From Rhodobacteraceae bacterium Alg231-30 (lineage in GTDB: Bacteria > Pseudomonadota > Alphaproteobacteria > Rhodobacterales > Rhodobacteraceae): a DNA stretch of 64,000 nucleotides. The stretch is from NCBI GenBank assembly GCA_900143615.1, contig FREU01000002.1:290663-354662 (forward strand). Direction: 5' to 3'. The notes under the pieces are model-generated. The model was given only the letters and a program-made list of their open reading frames with translations, made no database searches and was not told the DNA's origin. Within the stretch, counting starts at the first letter, position 1; each line of letters starts with the position of its first letter. Below, piece by piece: positions 36,964-45,325 of the stretch. Position numbers and translations under genes: made by a program.

Positions 36964-37848
36964 CTATCGCGCCTCTTCTTCTTCCAAAATTGCAGCCAAA
37001 CCTTCGCGATAGCTTGGATAGAGTGGTTCAAACCCCAACTCTTTGCGGGCTTTGGAAATATCCAATCGCTTGCACTCCGCATAAAAGTGCAACGCCATCG
37101 GCGGCAATCCCGCCTCGTTAATTGGGACCGCAGGCGGCACCGGTAAACCTAGCAATTCCGCTCCATAGGCTGTGACCTCTTCGGCGGCAGCCGGCGCACC
37201 ATCGGCTATATGAAACACCGGACCAGCCTCAGGCCGCGCCATGCCCAATCGGCACGCGGCGATAATGTCATCCACATGAATGCGGTTAAACACCTGCCCC
37301 TCTTTGATGATCCGCATCGCACGCCCCATACGCAGACGCCCCAACACCGATCGCCCCGCCCCGTAGATGCCTGGCAGACGGAACACCTGCACGGCCACGT
37401 CATGCGCTGCCCCAAAGGCCAGCCAGTCGTTCTCCATCTCCAACCGCGCCTCATTGGCGGCAGTCAACGGCGCAGGTGGATAACTCTCGTCAATCCACGC
37501 GCCCTCGGCATCACCGTAAACACCCGTGGTGGACAGAATACCGACCCACTGCAACGTCTTACAATCCGCCAAGGCCGACAGGTTTTTCTCAAGGCTCATG
37601 TCTCCTTCGCCAGACGGCGGAATCGAGACCAAGATGTGCGTGACGCCGTCAAAAGCGCCTTCCGGTAGGGCCGCAGTCCCGTCAAAGACGTGCCCCTGAA
37701 TGCCCAACAGCCCCAACCGTTCTGCGCCAGCCTCTTGGCGCGAGGTTCCCGAAACAAGCCAACCCTTTTCCAAGAGCTGCTTGCCCATGCGCCGCGCGGT
37801 ATATCCGCAGCCCAGCGCCATCAAATGCTGTGATGTCATATCGCTCAT
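36964..37848 (-). CDS. SDR family oxidoreductase (extended, YeeZ-like)
   Basis: A 294-residue NAD(P)-binding protein. The Rossmann motif L-G-C-G-Y-T-A-R-R is near the N-terminus, S-T-T-G-V-Y-G-D (Ser/Thr and Tyr) near 103, and F-R-L-P-G-I-Y-G near 160, as in extended SDRs. ATG 37848 is chosen because it overlaps the hutX stop as ATGA, a sign of translational coupling; a longer start at 37866 would run into hutX. It is the third gene of the heme operon. Its substrate is unknown; a link to heme breakdown products is conceivable but unproven. Confidence 0.85.
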   Translation of the reverse strand: MSDMTSQHLMALGCGYTARRMGKQLLEKGWLVSGTSRQEAGAERLGLLGIQGHVFDGTAALPEGAFDGVTHILVSIPPSGEGDMSLEKNLSALADCKTLQWVGILSTTGVYGDAEGAWIDESYPPAPLTAANEARLEMENDWLAFGAAHDVAVQVFRLPGIYGAGRSVLGRLRMGRAMRIIKEGQVFNRIHVDDIIAACRLGMARPEAGPVFHIADGAPAAAEEVTAYGAELLGLPVPPAVPINEAGLPPMALHFYAECKRLDISKARKELGFEPLYPSYREGLAAILEEEEAR

Positions 37849-38360
37849 TCTGCCGCTGTAGCACACTCACACAGGCGCGCCTGCAAGTTTTCATAAGCCT
37901 GCAACTGCTCTGGCAAGAAATTGCGCTCGCTGTCGCGACTTAGATAGATTTTGAACATACACCCACCTTCACGGTTGAAAAACTGCACCGACTTGGTTGG
38001 CGTGCCCATGAAGGAGCTCGTGATAAATCCAACCGTCCCGCAATTCCCCGCCTTCAAATGACCGCCTGTGGGTTTGCCTTTCAGGTTATAAAAACCATGC
38101 CCCAACGCGCCGTCAGGCATCTCGGTTTTCACCTCAAGAATAACATCTGGTGTGTGCACCAGAAACATCAGCTCACCCCAGCTGCGCATGTCTTGCATGG
38201 CCTCCACGAAATGCGCGCCATCCGCAAAAGTGGTCTGCTCGTTGGCTTGATGACGCACCACGTCCAGCGCGGAACACCCCGCCTCTTTGGCGATGTATTC
38301 CGGTGTTTTGATTTGAACCGCCTCAGCGGCAGCATCGATACGTTTTGCAAGGTCAGACAT
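37845..38360 (-). CDS. hutX: heme utilization carrier HutX/HugX
   Basis: A 171-residue protein of the HutX/HuvX cytoplasmic heme-carrier family. The recognisable blocks are F-V-E-A-M-Q-D-M-R-S-W-G-E-L-M-F-L-V-H, G-H-G-F-Y-N-L-K-G and S-V-Q-F-F-N-R-E-G-G. It binds heme after uptake and hands it to the degrading enzyme. It lies between hutW (37 bases upstream) and the SDR gene (overlapping). No hmuTUV or receptor is in the window, so import must come from elsewhere. Confidence 0.9.
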   Translation of the reverse strand: MSDLAKRIDAAAEAVQIKTPEYIAKEAGCSALDVVRHQANEQTTFADGAHFVEAMQDMRSWGELMFLVHTPDVILEVKTEMPDGALGHGFYNLKGKPTGGHLKAGNCGTVGFITSSFMGTPTKSVQFFNREGGCMFKIYLSRDSERNFLPEQLQAYENLQARLCECATAAE

Positions 38361-38397
38361 CTGCTTTGTCCTTCAAGTTATACTGATTGATGTTTGT

Positions 38398-39816
38398 TTA
38401 AGCCGCCGCACGGCGATGGTTTGGATCTCTGCGCTCTGCGGGCGGCAGGTAAATCTCGGCAAAGAAGTTTGTCAGGCGTCCCGTCATCTGGACCTGCCAG
38501 AAACGTCCCGCCAAGGTCAGCTCATAAAACCGCCCGCGACGCGCCATCAGTCCGGCCTCGACCCATTGCGCCAACAGCGGCTCCAGCAAGCTCAACGCAG
38601 GCTTCTGTGCGCGCGCCGCACTGTCGAGATCACAGTCGACAAAGCCCTGCTCCAAGGCGCGCGTATCAAGGCGGGCGCGCTCCATTCCGGCGCGCGCCGC
38701 ATTGACTAGCGGTGCAATTGCGCTGGCTTTGTTCAATCCCATAAACGGCGCTTCATCCGCGCTGACCTTGGCCGCATATGTCTCAAGCATCGGAATATTG
38801 AAATAGCTCAACCCGTTCAGCGAGCCACCCGCCCCCGCGCCGAGCGCAAAGAAATCCCAGCCGGTTTTAGCACCATAGTTATAGACAGAGCGTTCCCGCA
38901 GACTTGGCGACTGATAATGCGAGCACGAGATCGGCGCCCAGCCCAGATCTTTCATCTGCTCATGGCCCCGCGCATAGTATTCGCCCAATTCACTGCGGGT
39001 CAGAGGCGTCAGCTTGCCTTTTTCCACCGACGCCATCAGCGGCGTGCCTTTGATCATGTTCAGACCGTAGTGATCCACGCCATCAAGGCCAAGGTCATCC
39101 ACCGTTGCGATGTCGCGCGCCCAAGTTTCATGGGTTTGATTGGGCAGGCCATAGATCAGATCGATCACAATCGCGGCCGCATCCTGCGCCACCAGGCGCG
39201 ACAGCGTCGCTTTCACTTCCTCACCGCTGGCCTTGCGTCCCAATCGCTTGCGGATGGCGGTGTCAAAGGTCTGCACCCCTAGTGAGATCCGGTTCACACC
39301 CGCCTCAAACGCCGCATCCTGCTTGTCCGGAGTGAACGAGAAAATACGACCTTCCAGAGTGATCTCGCAATCCGGCGCCAGCGGTAGAATATCGCGCAAT
39401 CCGCGCACCATACGGCCAATGTCTTTGGCGGCCAGCGCAGTCGGCGTGCCGCCCCCAAAATACAGCGCTCTCAGAGGCGGGCCTTCCAGCGCACCTTTGC
39501 CGCGCAACGTTTCAGCTTGGCGCAGCAACTGGTCAACATAGCCCGCGCCCAATTCGGGCTTCCACGCGTTCTGATAAAATCCGCAAAACAGACAGTGGTT
39601 CTCACAAAACGGCACGTGCACATAGGCCATGCCATGTTTCGTGCGTGGCGTTTGCTCGGCCGTTTCCCAAACCGCGCCCCATTGCTCTTTGGGCACCGGC
39701 ACTGTGCTGGACCCACGGGGATGGGCCTGACGCCCCTCATCAAACGCGCCACTCATCGGGTCGTCGCAGACATTGGCGAAATAGGGTGAAAAGTCAGATA
39801 CAGGGTGGGTCGCCAT
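38398..39816 (-). CDS. hutW: anaerobic heme-degrading radical SAM methyltransferase HutW/ChuW
   Basis: A 472-residue radical SAM enzyme. The 4Fe-4S cluster motif C-E-N-H-C-L-F-C (Cys71, 75, 78) is followed by L-Y-F-G-G-G-T-P-T and the HemN-like D-L-I-Y-G-L-P-N-Q-T. ChuW/HutW opens the porphyrin ring without oxygen, freeing iron. ATG 39816 is preferred; GGAGG is 12 bases upstream and a TTG at 39825 is possible. It heads hutW-hutX-SDR. A weak FNR-like sequence TTGATTTTACGCAA lies about 100 bases upstream (39919-39932), fitting an anaerobic enzyme but below a safe match. Confidence 0.9.
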   Translation of the reverse strand: MATHPVSDFSPYFANVCDDPMSGAFDEGRQAHPRGSSTVPVPKEQWGAVWETAEQTPRTKHGMAYVHVPFCENHCLFCGFYQNAWKPELGAGYVDQLLRQAETLRGKGALEGPPLRALYFGGGTPTALAAKDIGRMVRGLRDILPLAPDCEITLEGRIFSFTPDKQDAAFEAGVNRISLGVQTFDTAIRKRLGRKASGEEVKATLSRLVAQDAAAIVIDLIYGLPNQTHETWARDIATVDDLGLDGVDHYGLNMIKGTPLMASVEKGKLTPLTRSELGEYYARGHEQMKDLGWAPISCSHYQSPSLRERSVYNYGAKTGWDFFALGAGAGGSLNGLSYFNIPMLETYAAKVSADEAPFMGLNKASAIAPLVNAARAGMERARLDTRALEQGFVDCDLDSAARAQKPALSLLEPLLAQWVEAGLMARRGRFYELTLAGRFWQVQMTGRLTNFFAEIYLPPAERRDPNHRRAAA

Positions 39817-40310
39817 GCTGCGCAACGCCTCCGAAAGATATGTGAGAGGGGAAGACGGCTGGCAAAAGCTGGCGATGTCATGAGGGCCGCGAGATACGAG
39901 ATTCGCCGCGCTGGGTCTTTGATTTTACGCAATAACTTATTATTTTAATCAGGTAAATCTCACAGCCTATAAATGCGCAGATTTTGGCCGATCACTACAT
40001 AAGAAACCCAATGGGCCACAATGTGTCGCAGCTCCTTGGCTGCGCCCCAATTCCATCGGGCACCTTGAACCTACACCGCGCATCAGGCAGTTTGATCAGA
40101 AAGCAATCAAGGAAGAGAACAGGAAGCTGGAAGAGGCAAACAAACCCCACAACGTTAACGCTAAAATTCTTCCAGAACGCAAACCGCTTTGTCATCGTTT
40201 CCCAAAACACTTAAATTATTGATTTCGGGAAAACAGAGCGGAGTGACATAAACTTCTGTTTTGAAAAATATAAGTTTTAGTTGAGAGCTGAACTACGAAA
40301 GAACCCCACA
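39817..40310 (+). other. AT-rich intergenic region between hutW and the sulfotransferase gene
   Basis: About 490 bases that are visibly AT-richer than the surroundings. It should carry the hutW promoter (including the weak FNR-like site at 39919-39932) and the sulfotransferase promoter. Short open frames here (for example 39984-40214, TTG start) show no protein-like pattern or ribosome site. No iron-box palindrome was clear to me. Confidence 0.5.
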
Positions 40311-41327
40311 TTGAAAATTGTTCTCCATATAGGCATGCCTAAGACAGGATCCACGTCGATCCAGACTAATTTTGTTCAACACCATGAAAAACTGGCAAGC
40401 TATGGAATTAGCATGCCTCTTGAAAATCGGAATTTCATTCATCCCTTTCACTTAGCACGCCTTCTCTTTTCCCGCGATCTTGATCAAGATTTTTCCGCGC
40501 GGCCCAGACTAAAAAAAGCTTTGTCCCAAATCGACGCGGCAGCGGTCACTGATCCCGAAATCCTCTTTCTATCGAGCGAAGATGTCGCCTTGAGATACGA
40601 AGACTTCGACATTTTGAGGCGAAACCTATCGAGGTGGGCGTCTCAAATCAAAATCTTACTATACGTCCGTGATCCCGTTTCTTACTATCGATCGATGATC
40701 CAACATCATGTAAAATCTCAATATTTTATCCCATCTCCAGGCACTTGGACACATTGTTACCTTGAGACGATCAAATCAGGACAAGATGTTTTTGGCGAGG
40801 ATTTTGAAGTTGTTCCCTTGCAGCGCAGCAGCTTACACGAGGGGTCAATTGTAAACGATGTCGTGCAACGCTGCGGACTGCCTGTCGCTATAAATGAGAA
40901 TTTCGACACAATACACTCCAACTCATCCAGTGCCGCAGAAACAAGCGCTGTATTGCAAAGCTTTATGCGTCAATTCCAGCCAACTCAGAAAAAGTATGGT
41001 AAACGCAACACCAAATTGCGCCTGTTTCTGGAAAAATTCGTGCAACAGAATAATCTGGACGGAAAATGCCAGCTAAAGGAAAGTGTCACGCAGACCCTTT
41101 TGGCAAAATCGCGGGACGCGCTTATTGATTTGCGTTCAAATCATGGGCTGGTGTTCGATGCAATTGACTATGACACACTTGAGCATCAACAAGTTCATGA
41201 GGAGGCACTCAGCTACGACACTATTGCTCAGCTTTGTGTGTTGGACATGAGTACAGTGGCGTCTTTGGTGGAGACCGTTAATACGTCTTTTGTAAACCGT
41301 TACGATTTGCCTCCGCTTGAAGTGTAA
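40311..41327 (+). CDS. sulfotransferase family protein
   Basis: A protein of about 338 residues with the PAPS-binding P-loop I-G-M-P-K-T-G-S-T-S-I-Q near the N-terminus and the later 3'-phosphate-binding motif L-Y-V-R-D-P-V-S-Y-Y-R-S. It would transfer sulfate from PAPS to a glycan or lipid. TTG 40311 (M-K-I-V-L-H-I-G) with GAAAG upstream is preferred; TTG 40281 adds ten residues. Codon use and base composition are AT-richer than the neighbours, suggesting transfer. In the same frame, 65 more open codons follow the stop (to 41525). Confidence 0.8.
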   Translation: MKIVLHIGMPKTGSTSIQTNFVQHHEKLASYGISMPLENRNFIHPFHLARLLFSRDLDQDFSARPRLKKALSQIDAAAVTDPEILFLSSEDVALRYEDFDILRRNLSRWASQIKILLYVRDPVSYYRSMIQHHVKSQYFIPSPGTWTHCYLETIKSGQDVFGEDFEVVPLQRSSLHEGSIVNDVVQRCGLPVAINENFDTIHSNSSSAAETSAVLQSFMRQFQPTQKKYGKRNTKLRLFLEKFVQQNNLDGKCQLKESVTQTLLAKSRDALIDLRSNHGLVFDAIDYDTLEHQQVHEEALSYDTIAQLCVLDMSTVASLVETVNTSFVNRYDLPPLEV

Positions 41328-41519
41328 TGTTCGGAACGACCCACGATCGTCAAGGTGTTGGCATCAGCGTGCGACCCATCCAACGAGACTGATGCATGCC
41401 GCCAACTCAGCAACCTTTTCAATGCATTGCCGCATCCAAATGACTTCAACCTCAAACTACGACGAACCGATGCCCAATGGGCGACGCGCAAGGGCTGGTG
41501 TAGATTTCGGCCAAACAGC

Positions 41520-42722
41520 TCATAGCAGGCTTTTGCCACTAAACGCTGGTCGCTTGGGTTGACCCGCAAGGGCAGAGCGATAGCCGTAGATGAACACGGC
41601 CCAGCCCAGAACCCAGATCAGCGAGGCCGCAAGTAGGGCATCGTCATAGGCCGCAACCAGCGGCACTGCCAAGCGCACCAATGTGGCGCACCAGATCAGC
41701 CCAACGCCAACCGTGAACCCCCAACTGGCCCGCATACTGCCATCCGGCTGATGCGCTCCCGCACGGCCGGAAATCGCCATAATCAACCCCGCCGCAGCCC
41801 CCATAGTGACCGCGTGCAACGCATCGACCAATGGGTATGGAAACTGCATCAGCCCCAAAATACCGACCGCCGCGAGACCCAAAGCTAGGAACAGGTAAGA
41901 AACATGTAGCCCCGCCAACAGCGGATTGCGCAACGCCGCAGCACTGCGCCAGCCACGCATCATTGAAAGAACCGCTACCGCGCCTGCGATCAACAACGCA
42001 AAGCCCGCCGTCTGTTGTCCTAAAACCAGCGACACCAAAGCGGCCATGACCACTCCAACAGGCAACTGCCGTAAATACATCGGAGCGGTCGGCAACACAT
42101 CTGCCCCAACCGAGCGCAGCCAATTGCTGGTGAACGCCGGAATGGCGCGCGCGCCAATGGCGATCATCAGCAGGCTTAGTACCAGCACTGCCGCGCGGAT
42201 CAGCTCAAGGCTCACCCACGGCATCCCCAACTGCGCTGTCGCCACAAACCCCGCCTCAAGCGTGCCCATCACCAGCACTGCAATGCCAAACGGCAGCCGC
42301 TCATATGTGCGCGCAGCCACAATACGCGACAGCAGAATCCATGCCAGAAACAGGAAGTAGCAGGCGTTAACAATAAGCAGCAGCGCCAACGGCAACGGGT
42401 CCGCAAAAAAGATCAAACCCCGCGAACAAGCCCAGAAACCAAACAGCATCTTGAGCCGCCAGCCCACGATAGGCGCGCATCCGGTCCAACCGGGCAAGGC
42501 ACTGAGCAGATAGCCCCCCTTGGCCAACGCGGCAAAACCAAACAGCATCTCATGCGCATGCCACATCACAGGCGGGCCAAACGCGGGCGCTCCCAGCCCC
42601 AGCGTTTCCCCGATCGGCCAGATCAGGATACAAATTAGCGCCCACAGATACGCAGACAGAAACAGCGGGCGGTAAGGCGCGTCCCAAAAATGGGCTAAAA
42701 ACCCGCGCCCCAAACCCGCCAT
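41520..42722 (-). CDS. nnrS: NnrS family protein
   Basis: A 400-residue membrane protein with about twelve helices. It shows the NnrS hallmarks P-Y-R-P-L-F-L near the N-terminus and M-W-H-A-H-E-M-L-F-G-F near residue 54, which supply heme/copper-binding histidines. NnrS proteins are induced by nitric oxide under low oxygen and protect iron centres. It starts four bases after ubiV ends, so it is the last gene of a ubiT-ubiU-ubiV-nnrS operon behind an FNR/Dnr-type box. This placement ties it to anaerobic life. Confidence 0.92.
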   Translation of the reverse strand: MAGLGRGFLAHFWDAPYRPLFLSAYLWALICILIWPIGETLGLGAPAFGPPVMWHAHEMLFGFAALAKGGYLLSALPGWTGCAPIVGWRLKMLFGFWACSRGLIFFADPLPLALLLIVNACYFLFLAWILLSRIVAARTYERLPFGIAVLVMGTLEAGFVATAQLGMPWVSLELIRAAVLVLSLLMIAIGARAIPAFTSNWLRSVGADVLPTAPMYLRQLPVGVVMAALVSLVLGQQTAGFALLIAGAVAVLSMMRGWRSAAALRNPLLAGLHVSYLFLALGLAAVGILGLMQFPYPLVDALHAVTMGAAAGLIMAISGRAGAHQPDGSMRASWGFTVGVGLIWCATLVRLAVPLVAAYDDALLAASLIWVLGWAVFIYGYRSALAGQPKRPAFSGKSLL

Positions 42723-42726
42723 TGGG

Positions 42727-43626
42727 TTACTCAGCCGCCCATTCGACGCCGGTTTTTCCGGTCAGAAAACCGTTGGACAGGCGCATCTCTGAATCCATCG
42801 CCCGCAATGCCTCAGCCAAGGCTCCTCGGCCCAGATCGCCACCCAGACGCTGACGATACAACCCACAAATCTCGGCAAAACCTTTCGACTGAGGCGACAG
42901 GCGCAGCGCGGTCACGCCAGCCGATGTCAAAGCCTCAATCTGCTCATCGGCGCAGGCATAGGTGTCCGACAGGGTCTGCACGCCATTCATCGCCAAAAAC
43001 GGCTGATCTTCCAGCGTGCGCACGTCCAACCCGTCAGGATCATCTTCACAGGCAAACTGACAGTTGTCTTTGGCCCGCTTGTGCATCCGCGCATGGTAAC
43101 AGCGGCCTGAAATCGCCAGCGGCAGGCGCCCATGGCCCCAGACCTCAATCTCAACGCCAGCATCTTGCGCAGCCTTGCATAGAACCTCAACTGACTCCAT
43201 CGGCAGCTCAGGCGGCAAACAAATCCGTGTTGCCCCACGTTCTGCCAACCAGTTCAACGTGCCCTCGTTATAGACGTTGATCAACGGGCCAACCGTAAAT
43301 GCCATGCCTTCGGGCAGGTTTGCCAGAGCAGTCAGGTCATTAACCTCAACGCTCACGCCCATCTCCGCCAAAGCGTCCGTCTGCTTGCGCTCACGCTTAA
43401 GCGTCACCAAGGCAAGACTGGTCAGCATCACGTCTTTTCCCGCCGCCTGAAGCACTTCGATGGCCTCCGGAATGCGTTCTTGGAAAAACGGTAGACGTTT
43501 TGAGCACACCTGCTCGCCCAGAACCACGCGATCTACCGGCGCGCTTGCCAGCTCTTGATACAATTCGGCCCAGCGATCCGCAGCCCAGAAAAACTGATTT
43601 GGTCCAACAGTTAATTGCATACTCAT
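42727..43626 (-). CDS. ubiV: O2-independent ubiquinone hydroxylase subunit UbiV (U32 family)
   Basis: A 299-residue U32 protein carrying the 4Fe-4S cysteines at the spacing of UbiV: Cys41 (G-E-Q-V-C-S-K-R) and a later C-x12-C-x3-C (from C-Y-H-A-R-M to C-Q-F-A-C). With UbiU it hydroxylates ubiquinone precursors without oxygen, using prephenate as oxygen donor in E. coli. The ATG overlaps the ubiU stop by one base. It is not a protease despite the peptidase U32 label. Confidence 0.93.
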   Translation of the reverse strand: MSMQLTVGPNQFFWAADRWAELYQELASAPVDRVVLGEQVCSKRLPFFQERIPEAIEVLQAAGKDVMLTSLALVTLKRERKQTDALAEMGVSVEVNDLTALANLPEGMAFTVGPLINVYNEGTLNWLAERGATRICLPPELPMESVEVLCKAAQDAGVEIEVWGHGRLPLAISGRCYHARMHKRAKDNCQFACEDDPDGLDVRTLEDQPFLAMNGVQTLSDTYACADEQIEALTSAGVTALRLSPQSKGFAEICGLYRQRLGGDLGRGALAEALRAMDSEMRLSNGFLTGKTGVEWAAE

Positions 43627-44609
43627 TATCTCCAGGTCTTCTTGTAGGCACCGGTTGTTGTGGCCTGCCCTTCCGAGAGCGACGCCAAGAACCCTTCGGG
43701 CATTGGCTGCCCCGCATCCAGCGCGTCCACCGCGCGGCGGAAATTGCGCACCACCTGCGCCACATAAGAACGCGAGCGTTGCCGCCCTTCGATTTTCAGC
43801 GCGGTCACACCGGCCTTCTCAAGCTGTGGAATCAACTGTTCGGCATTCAAGCTGACCGGATCTTCAAACAGGTGGCCTGTGGCCTCGCCAGCCTTGAAAC
43901 AGCCTTTGCACAACGTTGGATAGGGTGCGCCTTCGTCCTTGCCGACACGGTGAATAGTATACCCACCCAGACGCGCATCCAATGTCTCACCATCATCTTC
44001 ATATTCGACATGGCTGGCAGGCGAACACACACCATTCATGTTGGGGGAAAGACCTGTCGCATAGGAGGACAGTGAACAGCGCCCTTCGGCCATCACGCAC
44101 AACCCGCCAAACACAAACACTTCGGTTTCAACTTCGGTTTCGGCGTTGATCGCCGCAATTTCCGGCACCGACAAAACCCGTGGCAACACCACGCGCTTTA
44201 CGCCAAAATCGCGCGCATACATGTTGATCACATCCGCATTGGCCGCTGCCGCCTGAACCGACAGATGCAGGCGCAAATTGGGGTGGTTTTTAGCGGCATA
44301 GGCCAACAGACCCACATCTGCCAAAATCACCGCATGCGCACCGGCCGCTTGGGCGTCCGCCACCGCCTCATGCCAAATATGTTCCGCACCCGCGCGCGGG
44401 AAGGTGTTGATCGCCACCAGCACTTTGGATCCATGCGCCTTGGCAAACGCAACGCCCTCAATCATTTCCTCGCGGTCAAAGTTCAAACCCGGAAAGTTGC
44501 GCGCATTGGTTTCGTTGTTAAAGCCACAATAGACCGTATGCGCGCCCGCCTTAACAGCCGCACGCAACGCCGCAGGTGTGCCTGCCGGACAAACGATTTC
44601 CATTACCAT
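43626..44609 (-). CDS. ubiU: O2-independent ubiquinone hydroxylase subunit UbiU (U32 family)
   Basis: A 327-residue U32 protein. Its cluster ligands match UbiU: C-x6-C-x16-C (L-C-V-M-A-E-G-R-C to G-V-C-S-P) plus a fourth in P-T-L-C-K-G-C. It forms a heterodimer with UbiV for anaerobic ring hydroxylation. AGGAGG stands seven bases before ATG 44609, which overlaps the ubiT stop by seven bases. Confidence 0.94.
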   Translation of the reverse strand: MVMEIVCPAGTPAALRAAVKAGAHTVYCGFNNETNARNFPGLNFDREEMIEGVAFAKAHGSKVLVAINTFPRAGAEHIWHEAVADAQAAGAHAVILADVGLLAYAAKNHPNLRLHLSVQAAAANADVINMYARDFGVKRVVLPRVLSVPEIAAINAETEVETEVFVFGGLCVMAEGRCSLSSYATGLSPNMNGVCSPASHVEYEDDGETLDARLGGYTIHRVGKDEGAPYPTLCKGCFKAGEATGHLFEDPVSLNAEQLIPQLEKAGVTALKIEGRQRSRSYVAQVVRNFRRAVDALDAGQPMPEGFLASLSEGQATTTGAYKKTWR

Positions 44610-45145
44610 GTATCGACCTCCTGCGGGCGTGTCAGAGGCACGCCGGATTTTCTTTCTACAAACGTCAACAATTTGCTGATCTGGCGCGCAAACGGTCCAG
44701 TGGCACCGGCCATTTCTTCACCCAGATCCAACTCGGCATCATCAATCGCGTTACGCAGCGCCAGCGTTGCCGCCGTGTCGCCTTCGATCACCAGATCGCG
44801 CGAGAAAAACAGCGCATCGCCGTCAAACGCGCCATGCACCAATCCCATCAGCGCCGCCAATGGTCCTGCAATGCGGGCCGTGCCCTGACCATTACCGCGC
44901 ACCACGGTGATACGCGGGTAACCTCGATTGGGGTTCATCTCGATCGAGATCGGCAGATCGGTTGGGTCCAACACAAAATCGGTTTTGTTGTGCTCACCCA
45001 ATCGGCGCATCATGCTGGGGTGATTTTTGGCCACGCGACAGGCGTAACTACTCAAGATCAGCGACAAAGGCGCCAGCGGCACGTATTTTAACGCCGACGC
45101 CAACACGCGCGGCGCCGTCGGGATAGAAATCTGTGGGTCAGACAA
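44603..45145 (-). CDS. ubiT: UbiT, SCP2 sterol-binding domain accessory protein
   Basis: A 180-residue protein with an SCP2-type lipid-binding domain (about residues 50-150), the UbiT layout. It is thought to carry ubiquinone intermediates during anaerobic synthesis. It starts at TTG 45145 with AAGGA seven bases upstream. First gene of ubiT-ubiU-ubiV-nnrS. An FNR/Dnr-type box lies 79-92 bases upstream, shared with divergent ubiD. Confidence 0.9.
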   Translation of the reverse strand: MSDPQISIPTAPRVLASALKYVPLAPLSLILSSYACRVAKNHPSMMRRLGEHNKTDFVLDPTDLPISIEMNPNRGYPRITVVRGNGQGTARIAGPLAALMGLVHGAFDGDALFFSRDLVIEGDTAATLALRNAIDDAELDLGEEMAGATGPFARQISKLLTFVERKSGVPLTRPQEVDTW

Positions 45146-45223
45146 CGCGCAATCCTTAAATTGTTAAGTCTTTTACCGCCATTTCAGGACATATCTTCCT
45201 AATGCGGCGGGTAAGCGCTTAAA

Positions 45224-45237
45224 TTGATAGAAGTCAA
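45224..45237. promoter_or_regulatory. FNR/Dnr-type binding site between ubiT and ubiD
   Basis: TTGAT-AGAA-GTCAA matches the FNR/FnrL consensus TTGAT-N4-ATCAA at nine of ten positions and the Dnr/NNR form TTGAC-N4-GTCAA equally well. It lies between divergent anaerobic-quinone operons (ubiTUV-nnrS and ubiDX), where oxygen- or nitric-oxide-responsive control is expected. Binding is inferred. Confidence 0.7.
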
Positions 45238-45325
45238 TTTTGAACCGACTTTTTCTGTGCTACGCGCGATCTGTCCCTTTTTGAGCGGCCTTCAGCCCAT
45301 TTCCCTCGATTGATGGAGCAAACCC

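Noticed and set aside
39919-39932. FNR box upstream of hutW (TTGATTTTACGCAA)
   Set aside because: The left half is perfect but the right half matches only three of five bases, so it is mentioned only as a weak hint.
39984-40214. 76-codon plus-strand frame in the hutW/sulfotransferase spacer
   Set aside because: TTG start, no ribosome site, and a composition unlike a real protein; it lies in AT-rich intergenic DNA.
42727-44609. Reading the two U32 genes as collagenase-like peptidases
   Set aside because: The cysteine spacings match UbiV and UbiU, and the ubiT neighbour settles the role in quinone synthesis.
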